Shown: positions 16,410-24,672 of the stretch, one piece after another | How positions within the stretch are numbered: the first letter of the stretch is position 1 | Layout of the letters: the number at the start of each line of letters is the position of its first letter | DNA from: Phycisphaerales bacterium | GTDB taxonomy: Bacteria; Planctomycetota; Phycisphaerae; Phycisphaerales; UBA1924 | Reading direction: 5' to 3' | Length of the DNA stretch: 45,518 nt | NCBI GenBank assembly: GCA_029260315.1 | Contig: JAJDDM010000004.1 | Coordinates: 1 to 45,518, forward strand | Notes under the pieces: generated by a model | Databases searched by the model: none | Told to the model about the DNA's origin: nothing | The model's input: the letters and a program-made list of their open reading frames with translations, nothing else | Made by a program: the position numbers and the translations under genes

Positions 16410-17635
16410 GCGAATCGACGCCAACTTGCCCTCGTTGCGGCTACGACCTCTCGGGGCACACCGCGACATGGGAGACCTCGTGCCCGCTTGGGGGCCAGTG
16501 CAGCGAGTGCGGGCTTCGGTTCGCGTGGCGCGAGGTGCTGCGCGACGATGAGCGGGAGAATCCGCGGCACGTCGAGCACTGCTCCCGCCGCGCGATCCCC
16601 TTCGCAACGGTCCGGACGCTGCTGTGGTGCGCCCTGCCGTGGGTGTTCTGGAAGCGGGTGAAGCTCCACCATGAGCCGCGGGTGGGGCGTATGGCGGCGT
16701 GGCTGGTGATCGTCCTGCTCGGCGCGCAACTCCTCTCGGGCGCGGCGGTCGGGATCGCGCTCTGGCGCGTGGACGTGCGAGCCGTCGAGGAGGCCAACAG
16801 AGGGCTCACAACTACACTGAACTCGGGCAGGGCACTTGTGGCGCGACTGGAACGTCAGCAACAGGCGGGGGAGTTCGCGGCCATGGATGCCGCACGGTTG
16901 CGCCGGGTGCAACAGTTTCTGGCGAACCCGCCTCCGCCGCTGGCGATACCCGTGCCGCAGCTTCGCCACTTCGCCAAGGGCGTCAGTTATCCCTTCGCGT
17001 ACGTCGAGGACCACGGAGATCCGGCGGCGCAGATGACCCCGAACGCCCTCTTTCCGGGTCCGATCGGTCCGGCGGCGCCCGACTGGCAAGCAGAGCTTCT
17101 CCGGTTCTGGCGGAACCCGCCGTTTGTCGTGGGGGCGGCGATGTCGCTGGGGTTTCCGATCATGCTGCTGATCCTGCCCGCGACGCGCCGGCGTCTGCGC
17201 ATCCGCACGGGCCACCTGCTGCGGGCCTCAATCTTCGGACTCGCCTGGCTCGTGATTCCGGCGATGCACCACGCCATTGTGAGCGTTTCGTTCATCGTCG
17301 GGGACCTCACCGGCTCGGCAGGCGGCGGGGGCCAGCTCTTCCTGGTCAGCAGCGAGTTCGACTGGCCGCTGTGGGTGTGGATCATCGGCGTCTGGATCGG
17401 GCTCTGGTGGCTGTGCGCTCTGTGGCGCGGCCTGCGCTTCTCGCAGCCGCTGTTTCACTGGATCCTGCTGAGCGTGCCCGTCGCGATCGTTGCCGTCGCG
17501 GCCCTCGCGTTCGTGCTGGATCCCCTGGCGATCAGCGCCTTGTTCGATCTCGAACTGTTTCGCGACGCGCCCGGCTACGGCGTGGACTTCACGCCCAATC
17601 GCCTCGCTCGCGGCAGGGTGGATCGGATGCCGTAG
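16406..17635 (+). CDS. Zinc-ribbon multi-pass membrane protein (paralogue 3)
   Basis: A 409-residue protein: zinc ribbon CPRCGYDLSGH ... CSECGL (about residues 8-37), a membrane helix (AAWLVIVLLGAQLLSGAAVGIAL), and a roughly 110-residue soluble insert with a charged helix (GRALVARLERQQQAGEFAAM) and a Pro-rich part. Further membrane helices follow (FVVGAAMSLGFPIMLLILPA, WVWIIGVWIGLWWLCALW, WILLSVPVAIVAVAALAFVL). The conserved 'GHLLRASIFGL' motif is present once. The start is the GTG that overlaps the stop of paralogue 2 by three bases. It is longer than its siblings because of the soluble insert, which may give it a distinct partner. Function is unknown. Confidence 0.75.
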   Translation: MSESTPTCPRCGYDLSGHTATWETSCPLGGQCSECGLRFAWREVLRDDERENPRHVEHCSRRAIPFATVRTLLWCALPWVFWKRVKLHHEPRVGRMAAWLVIVLLGAQLLSGAAVGIALWRVDVRAVEEANRGLTTTLNSGRALVARLERQQQAGEFAAMDAARLRRVQQFLANPPPPLAIPVPQLRHFAKGVSYPFAYVEDHGDPAAQMTPNALFPGPIGPAAPDWQAELLRFWRNPPFVVGAAMSLGFPIMLLILPATRRRLRIRTGHLLRASIFGLAWLVIPAMHHAIVSVSFIVGDLTGSAGGGGQLFLVSSEFDWPLWVWIIGVWIGLWWLCALWRGLRFSQPLFHWILLSVPVAIVAVAALAFVLDPLAISALFDLELFRDAPGYGVDFTPNRLARGRVDRMP

Positions 17636-17656
17636 CTGCACACATATCATGCCCGC

Positions 17657-18946
17657 ATGAGCCACGACCCCATCGCCGAATCCGTCCAATCCCTCCTCTC
17701 CTCCCGCGACCCCGACGCGGCGTCCATCCTCGCCGCCGAGGCCAAGCGCCAGGAGACGACCCTCGAGCTCATCGCCAGCGAGAACCACGTCTCGGCCCCG
17801 GTCATGCACGCCATGGGGACGTGCCTGACCAACAAGTACGCCGAGGGGTATCCCGGGGCCCGCTACTACGGCGGGTGCGTGCATCACGACGACGCCGAGC
17901 GGCTGGCCCAGGACCGGGCAAAGAAGCTGTTCGGGTGCAAGTTCGCGAATGTGCAGCCGCACTCGGGGGCGAGCGCCAACGCCGCGGCGTTCCTGGCGCT
18001 GCTCAGCCCGGGCGACACCTTCGCGAGCCTCGTGCTCGCCGACGGGGGGCACCTGACCCACGGGCTGAAGGTCAACATGTCGGGCAAGTGGTTCAACCCC
18101 GTGCATTACCCGCTGCACTATGACGAGTCGCATCCGGAGTTCGAGCGGATCGACTACGACGAGGCCGAGCGGGTGTGCCTGGAGCATCGACCGAAGCTCA
18201 TCATGTGCGGGTACAGCGCGTACCCGCGGGTGATCGACTTCGAGCGGTTCCGGGCGATCGCGGACAAGTGCGATGCGCTGCTGATGGCTGACATCGCCCA
18301 TATCGCCGGGCTCGTCGCCACCGGCGAGCATCCGAGCCCGTTCCCCCACGCCCACGTCGTGACCACGACGACGCACAAGACCCTGCGCGGGCCTCGCGGC
18401 GGGCTCATCCTCACCAACGACGAGGACCTCTCCAAGAAGCTCAACCGCGCCCTGTTCCCGGGCCTCCAGGGCGGCCCGCTCATGCACGTCATCCTCTCCA
18501 AGGCCGTCGCCTTCGGCGAGGCGCTCAAGCCCGCGTTCAAGAGCTATCAGAAGCGGACCAAGGCCAACGCGAGGGCGCTGGCAAACGCGCTGATCGAGCG
18601 CGGCTACCGCATCACCAGCGGCGGGACCGACAACCACCTCATGCTCGTGGATCTGCGCACCCGCGACGCCGAGTTGACCGGCGCCGACGCCGAGACGTGG
18701 CTGGAGTCGGCGGGGATCATCACGAACAAGAACGGGATCCCGCAGGATCCAAGGCCGCCGCGGGTGACGAGCGGGCTGCGGCTGGGGACGCCTGCGCTGA
18801 CAACGCGCGGGCTCAAAGAGGCCGACATGGGCGTGGTCGCGGGGTTCTTCGATCGCGTTCTGGCGAGCAAGGGCGACGCGGCGGAGTGCGAGAAGGTGCG
18901 CGGCGAGGTGGCGGCGATGTGCGAGAAGTTCGCGATGCCTGGGTAG
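17657..18946 (+). CDS. glyA: Serine hydroxymethyltransferase
   Basis: This cytoplasmic PLP enzyme converts serine and tetrahydrofolate to glycine and 5,10-methylene-THF, feeding one-carbon metabolism. The 429-residue length fits the bacterial family. Diagnostic blocks are [34 protein letters not shown] N-terminal residues, [19 protein letters not shown], the [14 protein letters not shown] segment, and the PLP-lysine motif [22 protein letters not shown] and the C-terminal [13 protein letters not shown] complete the set. The ATG at 17657 fits the family start. It converges on clpP, and its stop codon lies inside a large inverted repeat that probably terminates both transcripts. Confidence 0.97.
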   Translation: MSHDPIAESVQSLLSSRDPDAASILAAEAKRQETTLELIASENHVSAPVMHAMGTCLTNKYAEGYPGARYYGGCVHHDDAERLAQDRAKKLFGCKFANVQPHSGASANAAAFLALLSPGDTFASLVLADGGHLTHGLKVNMSGKWFNPVHYPLHYDESHPEFERIDYDEAERVCLEHRPKLIMCGYSAYPRVIDFERFRAIADKCDALLMADIAHIAGLVATGEHPSPFPHAHVVTTTTHKTLRGPRGGLILTNDEDLSKKLNRALFPGLQGGPLMHVILSKAVAFGEALKPAFKSYQKRTKANARALANALIERGYRITSGGTDNHLMLVDLRTRDAELTGADAETWLESAGIITNKNGIPQDPRPPRVTSGLRLGTPALTTRGLKEADMGVVAGFFDRVLASKGDAAECEKVRGEVAAMCEKFAMPG

Positions 18947-19020
18947 ATCGGCTCTCCGAGCCGATTCCGAGCACGCCGTTCGGGAGATCCGCATCGGCTC
19001 GGAGAGCCGATCTACCCAGG
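18938..19020. terminator. 28-bp perfect inverted repeat between convergent glyA and clpP
   Basis: The arms at 18938-18965 and 18993-19020 are perfect reverse complements over 28 bases, separated by 27 bases. Each arm is itself a small palindrome (ATCGGCTCTCCGAGCCGAT, and its inverse). The glyA stop codon is within the left arm and the clpP stop lies three bases beyond the right arm. No T-run follows, so this is either a bidirectional terminator or RNA-end stabiliser, or a copy of a dispersed palindromic element. Confidence 0.6.
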
Positions 19021-19022
19021 AT

Positions 19023-19646
19023 CTAGTCGTCGTTGCGATGCTTCGGCATATCACTCAGCACCGCATCCACAAGCCCGTACTCAAGCATCTCGTTCTCATC
19101 GAGCCACTTGTTGCGATCCAGGTCCCGCACGATCGTGTCGCGGTCCTTCCCGGTCGCCTCGACGTAGATGTCGTAGATCCGATCGCGGATCCGCAGCATC
19201 TCCTTGGCCTCGATCTCCAGATCCGTCGCCTGGCCCTCCATCACGCCGCTGAGCAGCGGCTGGTGCAGCAGATTCCGCGAGTTCTTCAGCGTGTACCTCT
19301 TGCCCTTGGTCCCGGCGCACGCCAGCACGCTGCCCATGCTCGCGGCCTGCCCGATGATGTACGTTCCCACGTCCGGCTGGATGTACCGCATCGTGTCCAG
19401 GATCGCAAGCCCGGCGCTCACGCTGCCACCGGGAGAGTTGATGTACATGTGCACGTCGGCCTTGGGGTCCTCGTTGGCCAGGAACAGCAGCTGGGCGACG
19501 ATCAGGTTGGCCATGTCGTCCATCACGGCTCCGCCCAGGAAGATGATCCGATCCTTGAGCAGGCGGCTGTAGATGTCGTAGCTGCGCTCGCCGCGGGCGG
19601 TCTGCTCGATCACGATCGGGACCAGGTGGCTCATGGGATTGCTCAT
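19023..19646 (-). CDS. clpP: ATP-dependent Clp protease proteolytic subunit (second of tandem pair)
   Basis: This subunit forms the serine-protease barrel that degrades unfolded or tagged proteins with a Clp ATPase. The 207 residues carry the standard motifs: [18 protein letters not shown], nucleophile in [16 protein letters not shown], His in [10 protein letters not shown], and Asp within the '[13 protein letters not shown]' region. The usual 'MHQP' is 'LHQP'. A 45-base gap separates it from the other clpP on the same strand, so they are probably co-transcribed and may form a mixed ClpP1P2 barrel as in other bacteria with two subunits. No Clp ATPase gene or trigger factor gene is adjacent. 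Confidence 0.95.
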   Translation of the reverse strand: MSNPMSHLVPIVIEQTARGERSYDIYSRLLKDRIIFLGGAVMDDMANLIVAQLLFLANEDPKADVHMYINSPGGSVSAGLAILDTMRYIQPDVGTYIIGQAASMGSVLACAGTKGKRYTLKNSRNLLHQPLLSGVMEGQATDLEIEAKEMLRIRDRIYDIYVEATGKDRDTIVRDLDRNKWLDENEMLEYGLVDAVLSDMPKHRNDD

Positions 19647-19691
19647 GTCTGCGATTCCTCTTGCTCGAACGGGGGATCGGGTCGTCGGGGC

Positions 19692-20276
19692 TCAGGCGGG
19701 CTTCTTCTCGGGCTCGGCGAGCACCTCGTCCACCAGACCGTACTCCTTGGCCTCGATCGCGCTGAAGTACCGGTCGCGCTCGGCGTCCTCCTTCACCTGC
19801 TCGATCGACTTGCCCGTGTGGTCCGCGACGATCTCGTTCAACTGACGCTTGGCCTTGATGATCTGCTCGGCCTGGATCCGGATGTCCTCGGCCTGCCCGG
19901 TGATCCCGCCGTAGGGCTGGTGGATCATCACCTTGGCGTGCGGCAGCATGAACCGCTTGCCCTTGTGCCCGGCGGTCAGCAGCACCGCGGCGCCGCTGTA
20001 CGCTCTGCCGATGCAATACGTCGCGACCGAGCTGGAAAGAAACCGCATGGTGTCGTAGAGGGCGAGGGTATCGTCGACGGACCCGCCGGGGCTGTTGATG
20101 TAGAAGCTGATGTCCTGGGCCCGCTTCTGGTTCTCGAGGTAGAGCATCTGCATCATCACGCGTGCCGCCGACGCGTGGTTGATCTCACCTATCAGGAAGA
20201 CGATGCGGTTTTCGAGCAGGAGCTCGTCGATCGTCATCTCGCGTGTGCGCTGGTATGAGACGTTTGCCGCGGGCAT
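19692..20276 (-). CDS. clpP: ATP-dependent Clp protease proteolytic subunit (first of tandem pair)
   Basis: A 194-residue ClpP paralogue. [29 protein letters not shown] and DRYFSAIEAKEYGLVDEVL are standard. The nucleophile loop reads CIGRAYSGAAVLLTAG instead of the usual GQAASMGA: the Ser is kept, but the Ala and Met flanking it are Tyr and Gly. All three catalytic residues (Ser, His, Asp) appear present, so it should be active, but the oxyanion-hole neighbourhood differs. ATG at 20274-20276 (MPAANVSYQRTREMTIDELLLENR) begins the family-like N-terminus; the preceding 32 codons are not ClpP-like. The short gap to the second clpP argues for one operon and a two-component barrel. Confidence 0.92.
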   Translation of the reverse strand: MPAANVSYQRTREMTIDELLLENRIVFLIGEINHASAARVMMQMLYLENQKRAQDISFYINSPGGSVDDTLALYDTMRFLSSSVATYCIGRAYSGAAVLLTAGHKGKRFMLPHAKVMIHQPYGGITGQAEDIRIQAEQIIKAKRQLNEIVADHTGKSIEQVKEDAERDRYFSAIEAKEYGLVDEVLAEPEKKPA

Positions 20277-20490
20277 GTATTCTCTCCATCTTGCCGCCCC
20301 TGCGCCCATTCGCGCCGAGGCCCGAGAACGTTTGGGCACTATAGGCGGACGCGATATCGGCACTTCGCCCACGCGCCTTGGCCCAAACGCGGACGATTCG
20401 TGGCGTTGCCGCCACCGCCCTCACGCCCCTATCATCGCGATCCTTGCCGCCGATGGGCTCGCCCCGGGTGGAAGCACGAAGGGACGAACC
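20277..20490. promoter_or_regulatory. Divergent promoter region between clpP and a phosphoesterase gene
   Basis: This 214-base region must carry promoters in both directions. It contains a perfect 9-base inverted repeat, CGTTTGGGC (20329-20337) and GCCCAAACG (20381-20389), 43 bases apart, with a CACTATAGG between that could act as a -10 element. No known heat-shock operator was recognised. Confidence 0.3.
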
Positions 20491-21270
20491 TTGCCGACCG
20501 CCGTCATCAGCGACATCCATGGCAACGCCGAGGCGCTCCAGCGCGTCCTCGAGGACATCGACGCCCGCGGCGTCGAGCGGATCATCTGCCTGGGCGACAT
20601 CGTCGGCTACGGCCCCGACCCCCTCCAGTGCGTCGATCTCGTCCGCGACCGCTGCGAGTGGTCGCTCATGGGCAACCACGACTTCGGCGTGCTCTACGAG
20701 CCCACAAACTTCAATCCTCCCGCCGAATCCTCGGCGTTCTGGAGCCGAGAACAGCTCGACGCCGAGAGCGACGACGATCTGCGCGCCGGACGCTACGAGT
20801 TTCTGGGCAGGATGCGTGTCCGCGTGCTGGAGCGCATGCCCGGCATGGACCTGGACATCCTTGCGGTCCACGGCAGCCCCCGCCGACCCATCAACGAGTA
20901 CGTCTTCCCCCAAGACGTCGACCAGGCGCCCGAGAAGCTGGAGAACCTCTTCGAGCGGATCGATCGCGTGTGCATCTGCGGTCACACCCACCAGCCGGGC
21001 GTGTTCACCGACGAGCCGGATTTTTATCCGCCGAGCGAGCTGGGCGAGGACAAGACCTACCGCTTCAGCGAGGAGGAGAAGGCGATCATCAATGTCGGCT
21101 CGGTGGGCCAGCCGCGGGATGAGGATCCGCGGGCGTCGTATGTGGTGATCTACCCCGACCGGGCCGAGTTCTGCCGGGTCGAGTACGACATCGAGGTGAC
21201 CGCCAACCGTATCAAGGCGATCCCGCAGTTGCACGACTGGCTGGGCGAGCGGCTGTATCAGGGGCGCTGA
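20491..21270 (+). CDS. Metallophosphoesterase, YfcE/DevT-like family
   Basis: A 259-residue calcineurin-like phosphoesterase with all metal-binding motifs in order: ISDIHGNAEAL (about residues 6-16), CLGDIVGYGPDP, LMGNHDFGVLYEP, LAVHGSPRRP, ICGHTHQPGVF and INVGSVGQPRD. This set (GYGP plus NVGSVGQPRD) is typical of small bacterial phosphodiesterases whose natural substrate is usually unknown. TTG at 20491 was taken as the start: an AAGGGA lies 7-12 bases upstream and the fold begins at once (PTAVISDIHGN). No ATG is available there. It is divergent from the clpP operon, and yidC follows about 210 bases later. Confidence 0.85.
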   Translation: MPTAVISDIHGNAEALQRVLEDIDARGVERIICLGDIVGYGPDPLQCVDLVRDRCEWSLMGNHDFGVLYEPTNFNPPAESSAFWSREQLDAESDDDLRAGRYEFLGRMRVRVLERMPGMDLDILAVHGSPRRPINEYVFPQDVDQAPEKLENLFERIDRVCICGHTHQPGVFTDEPDFYPPSELGEDKTYRFSEEEKAIINVGSVGQPRDEDPRASYVVIYPDRAEFCRVEYDIEVTANRIKAIPQLHDWLGERLYQGR

Positions 21271-21481
21271 CAGAGCCGCGTGCGTGAGCACGCGGACCTT
21301 CGACGCCCATCCGCCCGAGCACGCTGATCCACCCCGGACGCTCCATTCGACGAAGCTGACCCCACCAACCCCCCACCAATTCCCATCGAAATCGCCCCGC
21401 CGACAACGGAGTGCCCCTTCTCGCGACGCCCGGAGCAAACCCCGCTATCGTCCCCCTCTTTACCTGGAGCAAGAACCGAAC

Positions 21482-23668
21482 ATGCCCCGCGCGCTCATCC
21501 TTCCGCTGATCCTCTCGTTTTTCCTCCTCGCGCCGTCCGCCCGAGCCCAGGGCGATGGGGCCCAGGATCAGCCGACGCAAGACCCCGCTCAGGACCAGCC
21601 CTCGCAGGACGAGCCAAGCGTCGGCCCGGGCGAGGGCCCGCCCGCCGAGGTTCCGCCCCCCGGGCTCCTCGACGGCCTGACCGCTCAGGCCATCGGCGAC
21701 TCGCTCCAGCACACGCCCCTCGGCTCGCTCGAGCCCGCCGACGGGCAGCCCATGGAGATCGAGTTCTCCCGCTACGGCACGGGCATCGAGAGCCTCAAAC
21801 TCACGAACTACTTCACCTCGGTCGCCGACAAGGAGCACGTCGAGCTCCAGCGGTTCGAGACCAACGGCCAGATCGCCCTGCCGCCGCTGGCGTTGGAGGC
21901 GGTGGTCATCAACGGCACGCGCGTGCCGCTGATGGGTGTCGGCGAGCAGCAGCCCGACGGCGGCTTCCTCGAGCGCAAGATGTGGCAGGAGCTCGAGCCC
22001 GGCAGGTTCCGGGCGAGGATCGTCAACCACGCCGATGCGCCCATTCTGGAGATCGAGCGTTCGTTTTCGATGGTCTCCGGCTCCCAGACGCTGAGCGTCT
22101 CGCAGACCGTCCGCAACCTGACCGACCAGCCGCTGCGCGTCTCGCTGGTGACCTACGGCCCGATCGACCTGGATCGGCTCTCCAACTACTCCGGCGACCG
22201 GCGGCGCGTGCGTTACGGCTACCTGCTCGATCCCGCGCTCGATCCCAACCAGACGGTACACGCCGATGAGTCGCTCATGGCGCGCAACGCCGGGGCTTTT
22301 CTGGGCAAGAAGGACAAGCAGACCAGGCGCTACGAGCAGGCCCGCCAGTTCTGGCCCAATAAGCGCGCGATCGATCAGAACTTGCGTCTGTCGTGGATCG
22401 CGTTCAGCAATCGCTACTTCGCCGCGGCGATCTATCCGCCGGAGGGCGTCAAGCAGCTCGAGGTCGCCCAGCGCGTCGATCGGGTCGTCGCCAACGAGAT
22501 GAGCAGTAGCGGGGCGCTGAGCAACTCGCCCATTGCGCTGCGGATGCACAGCCGCGAGGTCGCCCTCGCGCCCGCGGGCAGCGCCGGCGACAGCGCCTCG
22601 GTCGACTTCCGCGCCTACTTCGGGCCCCAGTCCAAGCGGGTTATCGCCGGCGAGTCCGGGGCGTCGGCCTTGGCGATGGAGGAACTGGTCGTCTACAACT
22701 TCGGCGGCCCCTGCGCCCTGTGTACCTTCCAGTGGCTCACCGCGCCGCTCACGGCGCTGCTCAACTTCCTGCACGAGTACGTCGTCTTCGACTGGGCGCT
22801 GGCGATCATGCTGCTAGTGGTCATCGTCCGCTCGATCCTGCACCCGATCACCAAGTGGTCGCAGATCCGGATGCAGCGCTTCGCCAAGCAGATGCAGGCG
22901 ATGGCGCCCAAGCAGAAGGCGCTCCAGGAGCGATACGCCGACGACCGCAAAAAGCTCCAGCAGGAGATGGCCCGCCTCTGGCGCGAGGAGGGCGTCAGCC
23001 CCACCGGCATGCTCGGCTGTCTGCCCATGCTCCTCCAGAGCCCGATCTGGATCGCCCTCTACGCCTCGCTGTTCTACAACTTCCATCTGCGCCACGAGCA
23101 CGCCTTCTTCGGCCTATTTCAGAGCTTCAACGGCTGGGCGTTCCTCTCGGATCTCTCCGAGCCCGACCGGTTCGTCTACCTGCCGAACATCATCAACTTC
23201 AACGTCCCGCTCATGGGCACGATCAACTCGCTGAACGTCCTGCCGCTGCTGCTCGGCGCTGTGTTCTACGTCCATCAGAAGTATCTCACCCCGCCGCCCA
23301 GCGCCAGCATGACGCCCGAGCAGGAGCAGCAGCAGAAGATCATCCGCGTGATGATGGTCGTGATGTTCCCGATCATCATGTACAACGCGCCCAGCGGCCT
23401 GGCGCTCTACTTCATCACCAACTCCACGCTCGGCATCATCGAGAGCCGCTGGATCCGCTCGCACGTCGAGAAGCACGACCTGCTCAACGTCGACAAGTAC
23501 AAGGCCGCCAAGCGCAAGCCCAGCCTCGGCAAGCGCATCCAGAAACGCATCGCGAACTACCAGCGCGCCAAGGCCATGGCCAAGTTCGAGGCCGACATGC
23601 CCAAACCCGGCATGCGCCAGCAATCCACCAAGAAGCAGCAACCCCAACGCCGCTACAAGAAACGCTGA
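21482..23668 (+). CDS. yidC: Membrane protein insertase YidC
   Basis: YidC inserts and folds inner-membrane proteins, alone or with Sec. The 728 residues comprise a hydrophobic N-terminus ending in PSARAQG, a Gln/Asp/Pro-rich linker, and the large periplasmic beta domain (about residues 80-410). The conserved Oxa1 core follows, with LHEYVVFDWALAIMLLVVIVRS, the positively charged Lys/Arg hairpin (RMQRFAKQMQAMAPKQKALQ), GCLPMLLQSPIWIALY and NAPSGLALYFITNSTLGIIE. The C-terminal tail is very basic (KKQQPQRRYKKR), as in insertases that touch the ribosome. The AxA before Q suggests the first segment might be a cleavable signal rather than an anchor. rnpA and rpmH, often near yidC, are absent. mnmE, another frequent neighbour, lies about 1 kb downstream. 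Confidence 0.95.
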   Translation: MPRALILPLILSFFLLAPSARAQGDGAQDQPTQDPAQDQPSQDEPSVGPGEGPPAEVPPPGLLDGLTAQAIGDSLQHTPLGSLEPADGQPMEIEFSRYGTGIESLKLTNYFTSVADKEHVELQRFETNGQIALPPLALEAVVINGTRVPLMGVGEQQPDGGFLERKMWQELEPGRFRARIVNHADAPILEIERSFSMVSGSQTLSVSQTVRNLTDQPLRVSLVTYGPIDLDRLSNYSGDRRRVRYGYLLDPALDPNQTVHADESLMARNAGAFLGKKDKQTRRYEQARQFWPNKRAIDQNLRLSWIAFSNRYFAAAIYPPEGVKQLEVAQRVDRVVANEMSSSGALSNSPIALRMHSREVALAPAGSAGDSASVDFRAYFGPQSKRVIAGESGASALAMEELVVYNFGGPCALCTFQWLTAPLTALLNFLHEYVVFDWALAIMLLVVIVRSILHPITKWSQIRMQRFAKQMQAMAPKQKALQERYADDRKKLQQEMARLWREEGVSPTGMLGCLPMLLQSPIWIALYASLFYNFHLRHEHAFFGLFQSFNGWAFLSDLSEPDRFVYLPNIINFNVPLMGTINSLNVLPLLLGAVFYVHQKYLTPPPSASMTPEQEQQQKIIRVMMVVMFPIIMYNAPSGLALYFITNSTLGIIESRWIRSHVEKHDLLNVDKYKAAKRKPSLGKRIQKRIANYQRAKAMAKFEADMPKPGMRQQSTKKQQPQRRYKKR

Positions 23669-23692
23669 GTTCCGGGGCGGAATGCTCATTCC

Positions 23693-23903
23693 ACCCGGAG
23701 GGCGCACGCCCGTTGCCAGGGGCTTCAGCCCCTGGAATCGGCCCAACTTCAAACTCCGCCCGGAGGGCGCACGCTCGTTGCCAGGGGCTTCAGCCCCTGG
23801 TATCCGGCCAACATCTACCCCCGCCCGGAGGGCGCACGCATGTTGCCAGGGGCTTCAGCCCCTGGTGTCGCTCCAAGATTCCTCCCGCCCGGAGGGCGGA
23901 CGC
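23693..23903 (+). repeat. REP hairpin cluster, left of the RAYT gene
   Basis: There are three full copies (23693-23735, 23757-23800, 23821-23865) plus a half copy (23884-23903) of a 43-45 base unit. Each unit has two hairpins: GCCCGGAGGGC and CCAGGGGCTTCAGCCCCTGG, joined by GCACGC..GTTG. Spacers of about 20 bases are unrelated. This is a repetitive extragenic palindrome (REP) cluster directly downstream of yidC, where it may also act as a transcript end. Confidence 0.85.
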
Positions 23904-23953
23904 ACCCAACGAGTTCCGAAGACCCAGTCATCATCGAGCGGGCCAAGTCCTCC

Positions 23954-24403
23954 TCACTTGAACAGCTCCGCCTCATCGAACTCCACCCCATGCCGCCGGA
24001 GCAACTCCAGGTACTCCGTCCTGAAATCCATCGACTTGTGATGCTCCTTCTGGTCAGCGATGTATGCCCTAACCCCATCCACGGCGGACTTGCTCACAGT
24101 AAACCCACCGTATCCCTCTTGCCACGCAAACCCGCGACCCGCAAACGTCTCGTTCACCCACTTCGACGACCGCCCCTTGATGTGCCGAAGCATGTCCGAG
24201 TGACAGAGATCGGCGCGGTAGCGCACCAGCAGATGCACATGATCCGGCATCCCCCCGATCTCGAACAGCGAGCACCGCAAGTCCCGCAAGATCCCGCCCA
24301 TGAACGGGTACAACCGTTCTTCCAAGTCCGGCGAGATCAGATCAATCCGGTGCTTCGTGCTGAACACCATATGATAGAAGTTCTGCGTGTACGCGCTGGG
24401 CAT
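23954..24403 (-). mobile_element. REP-associated tyrosine transposase (RAYT, IS200/IS605 TnpA-like)
   Basis: A 149-residue Y1-family HUH transposase. It begins YTQNFYHMVFSTKHR, the classic start; the HUH motif is in GGMPDHVHLLVRY, and FAWQEGYGGFTVSKS with VRAYIADQKEHHKSM supplies the catalytic Tyr region. Such domesticated transposases spread REP hairpins by single-strand cutting and joining at a REP, and do not move as ordinary IS elements. Here the gene has REP clusters on both sides, in both orientations, which is the standard RAYT-REP layout. The start is ATG at 24401-24403. The gene appears intact. Confidence 0.92.
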
Positions 24404-24453
24404 GAGAGTTCTCCTGTCGCGCGAAGTCTACCGGCGATCGATGGGTCTGCGAT

Positions 24454-24638
24454 CCGCACGCCCTCCGGGCGAGGACGCGCGTTTGTGTCCGGTCCAGGGA
24501 CTGAAGTCCCTGGCAACGTGTATGCGCCCTCCGGGCGAAAGCAGGCCATCCTCCTCCGCCGGGAGGGCGCACGCCCGTTGCCGGGGGCTTCAGCCCCTGG
24601 AACCAACCGCCTAGATCCTCCGCCCGGAGGGCGGACGC
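24454..24638 (-). repeat. REP hairpin cluster, right of the RAYT gene
   Basis: It contains an inverted half unit (about 24454-24471), a full inverted unit (24494-24537), a full direct unit (24556-24600) and a direct half unit (24620-24638) of the same two-hairpin REP seen at 23693-23903. The long hairpin varies slightly (CCAGGGACTGAAGTCCCTGG; GTTGCCGGGGGCTTC) with compensatory pairing kept in the first case. This shows that structure rather than sequence is conserved. Confidence 0.85.
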
Positions 24639-24672
24639 GACGCTCTGCACCATCGAACAACTACCCTCCCCC

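Noticed and set aside
17228..19054. A 608-codon minus-strand frame opposite glyA
   Set aside because: Glycine, valine and arginine-rich shadow of a clear glyA gene; no family resemblance.
23693..24638. Regularly spaced repeats, considered as a CRISPR array
   Set aside because: Units are hairpin-rich, occur in both orientations, include half units and flank a RAYT gene; no cas genes. They are REP elements.
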